From Pseudomonadota bacterium (lineage in GTDB: Bacteria; Pseudomonadota; Alphaproteobacteria; Rhizobiales; Beijerinckiaceae): a stretch of 64,000 nt of DNA. The DNA lies in contig JAIUNR010000003.1 of the NCBI GenBank assembly GCA_020161575.1, forward strand, positions 186,001 through 250,000, in the 5' to 3' direction. Positions 7,797-17,044 of this stretch are shown one piece after another. A model generated the notes under the pieces. It ran no database searches and was not told the origin of the DNA. It was given only the letters and a program-made list of their open reading frames with translations. The translations under genes and the position numbers were made by a program. The stretch's first letter is position 1; every line of letters begins with the position of its first letter.

Positions 7797-8840
7797 TCAG
7801 CGGGAAAACGCGAAAGGCACGCCGGAGATCAGCGCCGAGAGATAATCCTCGCGCTGGAACAGCCCGTTCAGTGAGATCCGCGGCAGGGCGCTCGGCGTCT
7901 CGCGATGCGCCGCGTGCAGCACGCCGGGGCGCGTTGTCACCGCCAGCCGATAGCCCGCTCCGTTGACGAAATCGAATTCGCGCTGGCCCGCCGAGGCAGG
8001 ATCGCCGACGGGATAGGCGAAATCGCGCGTGATCACCCCAAGTTCTACCGCGATTCGCGTCCGGCTGCCCTCGATTTCCTCAAGCGCATCGAGCGTATCG
8101 AGCATAGCGAGGCGCGGATGCGAAAGGCTATGCGCGCCGATGCTCGCAAGCGGCTCGTCGCGGATGGTTTTCAGCCCTTCCCAATCGAGGCAGAGCCGCG
8201 CGGTTCGCGCAAGCTGGTCGATGCCCGCCTGCCGGCACAAGGCCGCGACCGCCGCGCGCAACTCCTTCTCCGGCAGCGCGCGCAAGCGCCAGTAAACCGC
8301 GCGGAAAGCCGCGTATTTTTCCGCCAGATTGCGCGCGGGCGCCTCGATGAGGCCGAGCGGCGTTTCGAGCCGGATGAGCGCGAGCCGCATCACCGCTTCT
8401 TCCAGATCAAGCCACCAGAGCGGCGCCGTGCGCTCCGCGAAGCCGGGGCAGACGAAAAGCGTGAACGGCGCGCGATGGGCCCTGAGCACCGGCAACGCGC
8501 AATCGAGCGTATCGCGATAGCCGTCATCGAAGGTGAGCGCCGCGAAAGATCGCGCGCCGGGATCGGCGAGGCGCGCCGGAACCTCGGCAAGCGGGACGAG
8601 ATCGTAGCCGCGTGCGCGCAGCAGCCCCAGCGCCCTGTCGAGGAAGGCGGGCGTGATGCCGAGCCCGGCATTCTCGGGGAAGCGCGCGGGGGAATCCGGC
8701 CGCACATGATGCAGGGTGAGGATCACGCCCCGCCCGCCAAAGCGCGGCGCCAACGTCCGATCAAGCCCGCTCGCCGCGATTCCCGCCAGCATCAGCCGGA
8801 TCGCGCGATAGCGCAGGTTGAGGATTTCGTGCTCAGCCAT
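7797..8840 (-). CDS. Polysaccharide deacetylase (NodB-type) family protein
   Basis: 347 residues from ATG 8840, which has AAAGGGG upstream. The NodB domain is visible: ILTLHHVRP near residue 40, the metal-binding motif LTFDDGYRDT near 104, HSLSHPRLAML (HxxxH, metal ligands) near 239, and DFAYPVGDP. Family members remove N- or O-acetyl groups from polysaccharides. It is the first gene of the exopolysaccharide region and is divergent from the GNAT-like gene, so it may trim the exported polymer. No signal peptide is obvious. Confidence 0.88.
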   Translation of the reverse strand: MAEHEILNLRYRAIRLMLAGIAASGLDRTLAPRFGGRGVILTLHHVRPDSPARFPENAGLGITPAFLDRALGLLRARGYDLVPLAEVPARLADPGARSFAALTFDDGYRDTLDCALPVLRAHRAPFTLFVCPGFAERTAPLWWLDLEEAVMRLALIRLETPLGLIEAPARNLAEKYAAFRAVYWRLRALPEKELRAAVAALCRQAGIDQLARTARLCLDWEGLKTIRDEPLASIGAHSLSHPRLAMLDTLDALEEIEGSRTRIAVELGVITRDFAYPVGDPASAGQREFDFVNGAGYRLAVTTRPGVLHAAHRETPSALPRISLNGLFQREDYLSALISGVPFAFSR

Positions 8841-8897
8841 GTCCACCCCTTTGCGCGCATTATCGGATTTTTCGTAGCTTGGCGCCATAGAAGAGCG

Positions 8898-10010
8898 ATG
8901 AGCGCCGATATTCCCGCCAGAAAGGATAACGTCGCCGGCGCCGCGATGCGGGTCCTCGCCGGCACAGAGGCCTGGGACGCGCTCGCGGGTCTTGCCGCCA
9001 CGCCCTATCAATCCACGCGCTGGCTGCGCCTCTGGCTTGAGGCGAACAGCGCCCTGGACCCTTTTCGCGTGCTCGCGATCCGTGATTCCTCCGGTATCCG
9101 CCATGCGCTGCCGCTGGTTCTCCGGCGCAAGGCCGGGCTGGTTCTGGCGGCAAAGCCCGGCGATGCCCATGCCGGGTTCTATTTCCCGCCGATGCGCGAA
9201 GACGCCCCATCGCCCCCTGTCCCGGCCCTGCCCCGCGGCGCCCTGGCAGCCGCGCTTCGGGAGGGAGGAATCGACGCGCTGTTGCTGGCCGACACGCTCG
9301 CCAGCTGGAGGGAGCGGCCCAGCCCGCTCTTCTCCCTCGCCTCCCCCGCGCCGGACAGCGCCTATTTCCTTGCGCTCGACGCCGCCGACCCGCTGGCCGG
9401 ATTGCTCGATCGCGACGAGCGCAAGAAGCATCGCCAGAAACGCGCAAAACTCGCATCCCTGGGAGAGATCGTCTCGGAATGGGTAAATGCGGACGAGGTC
9501 CCCGCGTTTCTGGATCGTCTTTTCGCGTGGAAAGCGGCGCAATTCGCCGCGACCGGCGTTGCTGATCCTTTCTCGGAGGCGGCGATACGTCGCTTTTTTG
9601 TCGATGCCGCGAAAGCGCAAGGCCCGCTCCGCCTTTTCGCGCTGCGCGCCGGCGCAAGGCCGCTCGCGATCCTTGTGGGCGCTGCGGGCGACGGGCATTT
9701 CTCGGGCATGGTCACGGCCTATGATCCGGCGCCCGATATCGCCCGCAACAGCCCCGGCGATCTCATGCTGGCCGATCTCATTCCAGCGCTGAAGGCGCGG
9801 GGTTTCACGAGCTTCGATCTCGGCGCCGGCGATGCGCGCTACAAGCAGCGTTATTGTCCGCGCAGGGAACCGCTTTTCGATATCGCGCTGGGCGCATCAT
9901 GGCCGGGCGCCCTCGCGGCGCGTCTCTGGCTTGGCGCACGCGCCGTGAAACGCTTCGTCAAGGCGCATCCGGCGCTTCTGGCGGGAATGCGGCGGCTTAG
10001 AAGGCGCTGA
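8898..10010 (+). CDS. GNAT-superfamily (BioF2/CelD-like) protein
   Basis: 370 residues. The C-terminal half has the CelD/BioF2-like acetyltransferase pattern: RDERKKHRQKRAKLA near residue 175, LFAWKAAQF, then RNSPGDLMLADLIPALKARG and FDLGAGDARYKQRYCP. Such proteins occur in exopolysaccharide and cellulose loci and are thought to acylate sugars or a lipid-linked intermediate. The start is supported by position only. It ends exactly where the minus-strand co-polymerase gene ends, so the two converge without a gap. Confidence 0.85.
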   Translation: MSADIPARKDNVAGAAMRVLAGTEAWDALAGLAATPYQSTRWLRLWLEANSALDPFRVLAIRDSSGIRHALPLVLRRKAGLVLAAKPGDAHAGFYFPPMREDAPSPPVPALPRGALAAALREGGIDALLLADTLASWRERPSPLFSLASPAPDSAYFLALDAADPLAGLLDRDERKKHRQKRAKLASLGEIVSEWVNADEVPAFLDRLFAWKAAQFAATGVADPFSEAAIRRFFVDAAKAQGPLRLFALRAGARPLAILVGAAGDGHFSGMVTAYDPAPDIARNSPGDLMLADLIPALKARGFTSFDLGAGDARYKQRYCPRREPLFDIALGASWPGALAARLWLGARAVKRFVKAHPALLAGMRRLRRR

Positions 10011-12371
10011 TCAGGCGTTCTGGACCTGCCCCATCGGCGCCGCATCATTGGCGGCCGCGAATTCCGATCCGCTCTCCTCGGACATGACGAAAACAGGCGC
10101 ATCGCGCAGCGCCTCGAGCCGCGCGGCAGCCTCGACCAGCAGATCGTCATCGGAGCGCGCATTCGCGAGCAGAATGATCGCATCGGCCTTTTCCGCGACG
10201 AACTCGCCCGCCCCGCCCAGAGGGCCGGCATCGATCAGCACATGCGTGTAGGAACGCGAAAGCGCGTCGATAAGCCGGGCGATATCCTGCCGCACCGGGC
10301 CAGATGCCATGCGCTGGGTCGCGCTGCCGCCCGCAGGCACGATATGCAACCCGGAGCGCTGGTCGCGGTGGATGATATCGCCCAGGGCCGCCACGCGGTC
10401 GAGATAATCGCACAGGCCCGCGCAACGCTCGCGCCCGGCGACCCGCGCGATGACGCGGGTATAGAGATTGCTGCGACCAAGGCCGGATTGCCCGCTGCCG
10501 CAAAGGTCGATCACCATGGCCGCCCCATCGGCAGCGAGACGGCGCGCGAAGCGCAGGGTGGTCAGCGCAGACTGGACCTCCGGCCCCGCGGCGAGAACCG
10601 CGACAACCTTGCCGCCATCGTGGAAATCAAGTCGGGCCAGTTGACGCGCGAGTTCGTCCGCCGCGCTGTCCTGCGCCGCGCGATTGCGCGAGGGTAGAGG
10701 CAAGGACATGTGCGAGGAGCTGGTCGCGATCGCTGTCGGCTCGGCGGAAAACCCGGCGGACCAGGTTGCCTGTGGCAGCGCTTCCGGCGCGGATGCGAGG
10801 CCGAGCCGGCGCGCGGCTTTTTCCCACCAGCGGGCCGGCCTGAGCAAGGAAGGCGCTTCCGGCGTGGGCTGGAAATCCTGGCGGGAAGCGGCGCGGATCT
10901 CTTCGCCCTGCGCGGGGTGATCGGCCGTCGCGTGGGCTTCGAAGGCAGGGTCGAGGGGCAGCGGATATTCCGCCCTGCCCATGCGCATCAGCGCCTGCGT
11001 CGCGACCAGCGCGCAGCACAGGACGAAGGTCGCGAGCGTCGCCAGAAGCACGATCGGCAGCTTCTTGGGATAGGTCGGTTCGCTCTGCGGAAAGGCGCGC
11101 GAGATGATGCGGCCATCCGCCGGCTGGGCGCTCTCGCCCGAGCGGGCGGCGGCATCGAGGAACTTGTTGCGATAGGAATTGAGCTGCTCGCGCAGCGCCG
11201 CCGCTTCGCGTTCGAGCACGCGCAGCTGGACCTCATCCTCGTTGGAAAGCGCGGTCGCCTTTTTCTGGCTGTCGAGTTCGGCCTGCATGGAGGCAACGCG
11301 GGCGCCCGCCGTCCGGGCGTCATTCTCGAAAGCGCGCGCGGCCCGCTCGGCGGCGGCGCGGATCTGGCCTTCGAGATCGGCGAGCTGGGATTGCAGCTCC
11401 TTCATGCGCGGATGCTGGGGCAGCAGGTTGCGCTCCTCGAGCGCGATCTGTGCCTTGAACTGCGCCCGCTGTTCGAGCAGGCGGCGCACGAGTTCATTGT
11501 TGTTGATTTCCGAGGTCTCGAACACCTTGCCCAGCCGCAACGCCTCGCGGATAAGTTTCGCGCGCGCCTGAAGATCAGCCTGCTGCGAACGCGCGAGGGA
11601 GAGCTGGGTATTGAGCTCCGAGAGCTGCTGGGAGGAGATGGAGGTGTTGTTCGCGCCCACGAACAGCCCCTTGGAAGCGCGGAACGCCTCCACGCGGCCC
11701 TCAGCGGCGAGCACCTTCTTCATGAGCGGATCGATGGCCTTGTCGAGCCATTCGGAGGTGGCGCGGCTCGTCTGGTTCTTGGCCCCTTCCTCGCGCGAGA
11801 GATATTCCTCGGCGATGCGGTTCGCGACATCGGCGGCGAGCTTGGGATCCTCGGACTGAAACTCGATCGCGATGACCCGGCTCTTGCCGAGCGGATAGAC
11901 CAGCAGGCGCTTGTAATAGACTTCCAGCACCCGCTCTTCCTGCGGAATCGTGCGAGGATCGGGCTGAAGCCCGAACATCACCAGCAGCGCGCCCTTGAGG
12001 CCCAGCCCCTTCTGGACAGGATCGAACTCCTCGCGCCGGGCCAATGCCATCTCCCGGATGACCTTGAGCGCGAGATCCTTGGAATTGACGACCTGGACCT
12101 GGCTCGCCACCGCCTCGGGGTCGATCGCGGGATCGCTTGCGCGCACATCGCGATCCGGGCGAGAATAGACGGTATCGCGGTTCTCGAGCAGGATGCGCGC
12201 CTCGCCCGTGTAACGCACGCTCATCAGGTTCACGACAAGGATCGACAGAACGAGCGCGATCAACGTCGGAATGAGGATCCAGAATTTGCGCCGCCAGAGC
12301 GCACCGGCGACACTCTCGATGCCGGCATCGCTCGCATAAGGCGTGTAAGAGGCCGGCCGCGCCGCGTCCAT
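10011..12371 (-). CDS. Polysaccharide co-polymerase (Wzz/ExoP-like) with degenerate kinase domain
   Basis: 786 residues. Residues about 20-50 hold the first transmembrane helix and the Wzz domain start; residues 200-420 are a long coiled coil; a second helix is at about 450-470 after SEPTYPKKLPIVLLA, the usual PCP proline-rich motif. Beyond that lies a BY-kinase-like fold. Its Walker A site is missing: where a G-K-[ST] loop is expected the text is VLAAGPEVQSALTTLRFARR. Walker A' is altered too (AAMVIDLCG), while the Walker B strand (THVLIDAGPL) remains. There is no C-terminal tyrosine cluster. It probably controls chain length without being an active kinase. GGGAGAA precedes the start. Confidence 0.93.
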   Translation of the reverse strand: MDAARPASYTPYASDAGIESVAGALWRRKFWILIPTLIALVLSILVVNLMSVRYTGEARILLENRDTVYSRPDRDVRASDPAIDPEAVASQVQVVNSKDLALKVIREMALARREEFDPVQKGLGLKGALLVMFGLQPDPRTIPQEERVLEVYYKRLLVYPLGKSRVIAIEFQSEDPKLAADVANRIAEEYLSREEGAKNQTSRATSEWLDKAIDPLMKKVLAAEGRVEAFRASKGLFVGANNTSISSQQLSELNTQLSLARSQQADLQARAKLIREALRLGKVFETSEINNNELVRRLLEQRAQFKAQIALEERNLLPQHPRMKELQSQLADLEGQIRAAAERAARAFENDARTAGARVASMQAELDSQKKATALSNEDEVQLRVLEREAAALREQLNSYRNKFLDAAARSGESAQPADGRIISRAFPQSEPTYPKKLPIVLLATLATFVLCCALVATQALMRMGRAEYPLPLDPAFEAHATADHPAQGEEIRAASRQDFQPTPEAPSLLRPARWWEKAARRLGLASAPEALPQATWSAGFSAEPTAIATSSSHMSLPLPSRNRAAQDSAADELARQLARLDFHDGGKVVAVLAAGPEVQSALTTLRFARRLAADGAAMVIDLCGSGQSGLGRSNLYTRVIARVAGRERCAGLCDYLDRVAALGDIIHRDQRSGLHIVPAGGSATQRMASGPVRQDIARLIDALSRSYTHVLIDAGPLGGAGEFVAEKADAIILLANARSDDDLLVEAAARLEALRDAPVFVMSEESGSEFAAANDAAPMGQVQNA

Positions 12372-12395
12372 GCGGTGTTCTCCCGATCAAATTCC

Positions 12396-12421
12396 AAACC
12401 ATCCTTGAAGGATCTTGGTTT
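12396..12421. promoter_or_regulatory. Dyad in the divergent exopolysaccharide promoter region
   Basis: The palindrome ATCCTT-G-AAGGAT (12401-12413) is flanked by AAACCA on the left and TGGTTT on the right. It lies 25 bases upstream of the co-polymerase start, between two divergent export genes, where a common regulator could bind. The regulator is not known. Confidence 0.35.
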
Positions 12422-12509
12422 CCGTCGGGTTAAGGCGCCTGGAAATTGAGCAAGTATTAACCATGAGGCGCCATGCTGGCCACGGGTACCCAAGCCATTG
12501 AATGTCACC

Positions 12510-13073
12510 ATGCGCAAGAACAGCCTCCTGTCCGTTGTCCTCCTGTCGCTCGCACTCGCGGGCTGCGCCGCGACACCGCGCCTTTCGCCGGAATTCCTCG
12601 GCTCGGATCTTGGCGAGCCTTACACGCTCGCGGGCGGCGACCGGCTGCGCGTCATCGTCTTCGGGCAGGACAGCCTGTCGAATTCCTATGCGGTGGACGG
12701 CTCCGGCCGCATCGCGATGCCGCTGATCGGCACGGTCGAGGCGCAGGGCCGCACGACGCTCCAGCTCGCGCGGGCGGTGGAAGAGAAGCTTCGCAACGGC
12801 TATCTGCGCGAGCCGAAGGTCTCGGTGGAGGTGGAGCAATACCGCCCGTTCTTCGTCCTGGGCGAGGTTGCCACGTCGGGTCAGTTTCCTTACGTGAATG
12901 CGATGACCGTCCAGACCGCGATCGCCATCGCCGGCGGGTTCGGACCGCGCGCGAACCGCAATTACGCCGAGATCACCCGCGCCATACGCGGCGAGGTCTA
13001 TACGGTCGCGGTGCCGCTCAACACGCCCGTGAAGCCCGGCGACACCATCGCCATCAAGGAACGCTTCTTCTGA
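12510..13073 (+). CDS. Polysaccharide export lipoprotein (Wza/ExoF-like)
   Basis: 187 residues with a lipoprotein signal (LSLALAGC, lipidated Cys near residue 18). The polysaccharide-export domain follows: YTLAGGDRLRVIVFGQDSL, YAVDGSGRIAMPLIGTVEAQ and a SLBB-like segment FFVLGEVATSGQFPYVNAMT. It is expected to form an outer-membrane or periplasmic export channel with the divergent co-polymerase. It is shorter than Wza, as in many alphaproteobacterial export proteins. I take the ATG at 12510; a TTG four codons earlier is possible. Confidence 0.93.
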   Translation: MRKNSLLSVVLLSLALAGCAATPRLSPEFLGSDLGEPYTLAGGDRLRVIVFGQDSLSNSYAVDGSGRIAMPLIGTVEAQGRTTLQLARAVEEKLRNGYLREPKVSVEVEQYRPFFVLGEVATSGQFPYVNAMTVQTAIAIAGGFGPRANRNYAEITRAIRGEVYTVAVPLNTPVKPGDTIAIKERFF

Positions 13074-13177
13074 TCCGCTCCAGCCTTTTGTCTTGATGCA
13101 TTTTCTTTCGATCAACCGGCATCCACTTGATCGGAAAATGCTCTGGACGCCGGCGGGCTTTTCTAAGGAAACCGCGC

Positions 13178-14335
13178 GTGAAAAGACTGCGCATTCTCTT
13201 TGTGTTCCGCGCCCCGGTCGGTGGATTGTTCCGCCACGTCTTCGATGTCTCGCGCGCTCTGGCGGAACGGGGCCACGAGATCGGCATCCTGTGCGATTCC
13301 ATGACCGGCGGCGAGCGCGGCGAGACCCTGCTGGCCGAGCTTGCGCCCCTCATGGCCCTGGGTATCCATCGCATGCCGATGCATCGCAACCCGCATTGGA
13401 GCGATGTCGCCGCCTTGCGCAAGGTCGCGGCGCTAACCCGCAGCCTCGGGCTCGATGTCATCCATGGCCACGGCGCGAAAGGCGGACTCTATGCCCGGCT
13501 CGGCGGCGTCCTGACGCCGAATTCCGGCCCCCTGCGTTGCTATACGCCGCATGGCGGCAGCCTCAATTTCTATCCCGGCTCGCTCTCGCACAGGCTGTTC
13601 ATGAAAATCGAGCATCTGCTCGAAAAGGGAACGGATCTCTTCCTGTTCGAAAGCGCGTTCATCGCCGCGCGTTTCCGCGATTTCGTCACCGACACGAAGC
13701 GCCCCGCCCGTATCGCGCTCAATGGTCTTTACGAGCACGAATTCGAGCCGGTCCAGCCTCTCGAGGATGCGACGGATTTTCTCTATGTCGGCGAATTCCG
13801 CGAAGCCAAGGGCATCGATACCCTGATCGAGGCGATGGTGCTGCTCGCCCAGCGGGGCCTCCACCCTTCGGTCACGCTGGTCGGTTCCGGCCCCTCGGAA
13901 GGCAAGATCCGCGCCCTCGCGGCGGAGCGCGGCATCCAGGACCAATTGCGCTGGTTTCCGGTGATGCCCGCCGCGAAGGCTTTCCGCCTCGGGCGGGTGA
14001 TGGTGGTGTCCTCGCGCTTCGAGAGCCTGCCCTATATCGTGCTCGAAGCCGTGGCCGGTAAACTTCCGCTGATCACCACCAATGTCGGCGGCATTCCCGA
14101 GATCGTCCCGCGCGACTACCGCCACCTCATCGAACCGAACGCGCCGGAACAACTCGCCGGCACCATGCAGGCGATGCTCGAACGGCCCGGTGCCGAAGCG
14201 CGCCTGGAAGCCGCAATCCTCTCCGACCAGCTCAGGCAGCGCTTCACCGTGCCGCTCATGGTCGAGACCATCCTGCATGGCTATGGCGAGGCTTTCGTGG
14301 CGCGGCGCAAGCCCCGTATTTCTTCAGAAACCTGA
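13178..14335 (+). CDS. Glycosyltransferase family 4
   Basis: 385 residues from a GTG at 13178, chosen because AAGGA lies 8 bases before it and because MKRLRILFVFRAPVGG is a typical GT4 opening. The glycine-rich N-terminal loop binds the acceptor; the C-terminal GT-B domain has FLYVGEFREAKGIDTLIEA, LVGSGPSEGKI and the nucleotide-sugar motif SSRFESLPYIVLEAVAGKLP (the E-x7-E pattern). It transfers a sugar from an NDP-sugar during repeat-unit assembly. Sugar and linkage are unknown. Its neighbours are the export lipoprotein and the polymerase. Confidence 0.92.
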   Translation: MKRLRILFVFRAPVGGLFRHVFDVSRALAERGHEIGILCDSMTGGERGETLLAELAPLMALGIHRMPMHRNPHWSDVAALRKVAALTRSLGLDVIHGHGAKGGLYARLGGVLTPNSGPLRCYTPHGGSLNFYPGSLSHRLFMKIEHLLEKGTDLFLFESAFIAARFRDFVTDTKRPARIALNGLYEHEFEPVQPLEDATDFLYVGEFREAKGIDTLIEAMVLLAQRGLHPSVTLVGSGPSEGKIRALAAERGIQDQLRWFPVMPAAKAFRLGRVMVVSSRFESLPYIVLEAVAGKLPLITTNVGGIPEIVPRDYRHLIEPNAPEQLAGTMQAMLERPGAEARLEAAILSDQLRQRFTVPLMVETILHGYGEAFVARRKPRISSET

Positions 14336-14420
14336 TCCCTTTCCGCGTTTAACGGCTTCTTGAGCCCGTCTGGCTACCTTTGCGCTCCGGTCTTGCCTTG
14401 AAGACCGCGGAGTAAATGGC

Positions 14421-15758
14421 GTGTTGCGTTCGTCTATCGGTGTTGCAGGCTGGGCCCAGCCGGCCTTGCGCCCCATCCCCAGCGGGTTGATGTATCCGCG
14501 TCATCCCGGCGAGCCTCTCCTGCTCGTCATGCTGGGATTGATGGTCTTCACAGGGGCCTTCGTGGTCTATGACATCGCCTACAATGCCGCGAGCCTCGCC
14601 ACGATCGGGCTGTTCGCGCTGCTGGGCCTGCGCATCGACCGCGCCAACATGCCGCTGGTTTTCTTTCTGGTATTGTTCAACCTGGCGGGACTGATCGCCC
14701 TGCAACCGCATCTGGACTTCGACGACAGCCGCGAATTCGTCATCGGCACCTGTTTCGTGGCCGTGACCGCGATCTTCTTCTGCACCGCGCTCAACCAGAA
14801 CGCCCTGCCTCGACTTTCCGCCATGAAATGGGGGTTGATCGCCGGCGCGCTCGCCGCCTCGCTCGCGGGGATTGCGGGCGTGCTCGATATTGCCGGTCTG
14901 AGCGCGCGCTTCACCATGCATGAGGGGCGCCTTTCCGGTACGTTCCGCGACCCCAACGTCATCGGCTCCTTCCTCATTCTTCCCGCGCTCTATCTCGCGC
15001 AGGATTTCCTGGCGCAGCCGCGTCGGCGCCTGCTGACCGCCGTGCTGCTCGCGCCGATCCTGCTGGCATGGTTCCTCACCTATTCGCGCGGTTCCTGGAT
15101 CGCCATGATTGTGGGGCTGGCCCTTCTCGCCGCGCTGAACTTCATCACCGCCCGCGACGAGAAAACGCGGCTGCGCCTTCTCCTGCTGGTCGTTCTGGGG
15201 CTCGCGGGGATGGCGGTTGCCTTTATCGTTCTGATCTCGAACGAGAATATCGCCGCAGTTTTCGCCGACCGATTCACCCTCCAGAAGGATTATGATTCCG
15301 GCCCCTCGGGCCGCTTCGGCAACCAGCTGCGCGCCATCCCGGAACTGCTCACCCTGCCCTTCGGCCACGGGCCGAACCGGCATTGGCTCTATTACCCGGA
15401 GAATCCGCACAATACCTATATGATGGCCTTCACATCCTATGGGTGGCTTGGCGGCATCCTCTTCTTCGCCTTTATCGGCACGACATTGGTCATCGCCTGC
15501 CGCACCGTGCTGCTGCGGACCCCGTTCCAGAGCCATGCCATCGTGGTTTTTTCGGCGCTGATCCCGCATCTGATCCAGAATTTCCAGATCGATACGGATC
15601 GCTGGCGCCATCTCTTCATGATCTACGGGCTCACCTGGGGGCTGGCGGCGATTTCGCTGCGCTGGCTCAGGGAATATCGCTTCTATGCCCATGCGGCCTA
15701 CCGCGCCGCGCGCGAGCGCCCGCGTGAGGCACCAACGGCTGTGGAAGCTTCCGCGTGA
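14421..15758 (+). CDS. O-antigen ligase / Wzy-like polysaccharide polymerase
   Basis: 445 residues with about 10-12 membrane segments and a large periplasmic loop. The O-antigen ligase family pattern is visible: GTFRDPNVIGSFLILPALY, then TYSRGSWIAMIVGLA with the conserved arginine, and a loop ending LPFGHGPNRHWLYYPENPHN. The inner-membrane protein would join repeat units or attach polymer to its acceptor. The start is GTG with AGTAAATGGC before it. Together with the co-polymerase and export lipoprotein it supports a Wzx/Wzy-type pathway, although no flippase is in the window. Confidence 0.9.
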   Translation: MLRSSIGVAGWAQPALRPIPSGLMYPRHPGEPLLLVMLGLMVFTGAFVVYDIAYNAASLATIGLFALLGLRIDRANMPLVFFLVLFNLAGLIALQPHLDFDDSREFVIGTCFVAVTAIFFCTALNQNALPRLSAMKWGLIAGALAASLAGIAGVLDIAGLSARFTMHEGRLSGTFRDPNVIGSFLILPALYLAQDFLAQPRRRLLTAVLLAPILLAWFLTYSRGSWIAMIVGLALLAALNFITARDEKTRLRLLLLVVLGLAGMAVAFIVLISNENIAAVFADRFTLQKDYDSGPSGRFGNQLRAIPELLTLPFGHGPNRHWLYYPENPHNTYMMAFTSYGWLGGILFFAFIGTTLVIACRTVLLRTPFQSHAIVVFSALIPHLIQNFQIDTDRWRHLFMIYGLTWGLAAISLRWLREYRFYAHAAYRAARERPREAPTAVEASA

Positions 15759-16973
15759 TCAACGCCCGAGGAGGGTGGAATAAACCGCCTCCAACCGCTG
15801 GCTATGGCGTTCCAGCGTGAACGGCTCGGCCCAATAACGCCGGTAGGCCTGCGCAGAAAGCCGCGCGACCAGCGCATCATCCTGAATGCGTGTCAGCGCG
15901 CGGGCGAGATCCGCGACATCGCCCTGCCGGAACCACAGGCCCGTCTCGCCATCGACAACGCTCTCGCGGCCGGCGCTGCCGTCTCCCGCGATCACGGGCG
16001 TGCCGAGGGCCAACGATTCGAGCACGGTCAACGGCTGCCCCTCGTACCAGAGCGAGGGAAAGACCAGAGCCCGCGCTTCACGAAGACGTTGCCGCACGCC
16101 TGCTGCATCATGCCACCCGAGCAGCCTGGCCTGCGGGAATCGCGCGGCCAGTTCCCCGGCGAGCGGTCCGTCGCCGACGAAAACAGGCGTAATTCCGGCT
16201 CGTTCCGCCGCTTCCGCAAACAGGAACACGCCCTTTTCCATGGAAATCCGCCCAAGGAAGATCACCTCCCCGCGCGTCGGCTCGGTTTTCGGGCCGAGAT
16301 CCGCTGCCTCAACCGGATTGGCGATTTCGTGCAGACGCGCCGTGACGGGCAGGTGCTTTTCGATGATCCGGCGCTGGAATGGATGAAAATAGGCGATATC
16401 GCCGAACACATCCGGCAAATGGTGGAGATGCTTCATCACGCCGGTGCGCACCGATCGCCAGGCCTTGTGCACCATGGAGCGGGAATCGCATTGCGTCATC
16501 AGGCAGGCCGGCGAGAGCGGCGACAGGCCGCAATGGCGATGTGCGCGGTAATCGTAGAAGCCGCCATTCGGGCAGAGCAGGAAATACTCGTGCATCGTGT
16601 AGAGCGCAGGCAGGCCCGAGCGCCGGATCGGCCCCGCAATGGCGGAAGAGAGCGCCTTCGCCCAGCCATGAACGTGAATTACGCTCTCGCCGCGTGGCAT
16701 TTCCGCCAACACTTCTCCCAATGCGGCAGCGGCGGCGCCATTGTGGATGCCGCGCCAAGCGGCGGCGATCGGTGACGCATCCTTGAGCAATTCCGGCTGA
16801 TCGAGACAATGCACGCGAATGCCAGCCTCGATCAGCGCGGGCATGACCGGCCCGGCCGCGGCGAAAACCGTGACATCATGTCCCCGCGCCTTCAGGGCGA
16901 AGGCGGAGTCAAAACACACCTTCGCCTGCCCGCCATTCACATAGGCGGTATCGAGAACAAGAACGACATGCAT
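15759..16973 (-). CDS. Glycosyltransferase family 4
   Basis: 404 residues. N-terminal GT-B domain: VLDTAYVNGGQAKVCFDSAF and ALYTMHEYFLLCPNGGFYDY, with a cysteine-rich stretch HCGLSPLSPACLMTQC. C-terminal domain: EVIFLGRISMEKGVFLFAEA, PVFVGDGPLAGEL and FPSLWYEGQPLTVLESLALG (the E-x7-E donor site). It resembles GT4 enzymes of capsule and exopolysaccharide clusters. It lies tail to tail with the polymerase gene, whose stop is adjacent. Confidence 0.92.
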   Translation of the reverse strand: MHVVLVLDTAYVNGGQAKVCFDSAFALKARGHDVTVFAAAGPVMPALIEAGIRVHCLDQPELLKDASPIAAAWRGIHNGAAAAALGEVLAEMPRGESVIHVHGWAKALSSAIAGPIRRSGLPALYTMHEYFLLCPNGGFYDYRAHRHCGLSPLSPACLMTQCDSRSMVHKAWRSVRTGVMKHLHHLPDVFGDIAYFHPFQRRIIEKHLPVTARLHEIANPVEAADLGPKTEPTRGEVIFLGRISMEKGVFLFAEAAERAGITPVFVGDGPLAGELAARFPQARLLGWHDAAGVRQRLREARALVFPSLWYEGQPLTVLESLALGTPVIAGDGSAGRESVVDGETGLWFRQGDVADLARALTRIQDDALVARLSAQAYRRYWAEPFTLERHSQRLEAVYSTLLGR

Positions 16974-17044
16974 CGGCAGACCATTTCTTCCTTCGCTCCC
17001 TCCCTATTAGGGCGGATTGGTGAAGAAATGGGTGGATCACGGGC

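Noticed and set aside
10710-12449. 579-codon open frame on the plus strand opposite the co-polymerase gene
   Set aside because: It is the complementary frame of a gene with clear family motifs; its sequence is Arg/Gly/Leu-rich with no recognisable domain.
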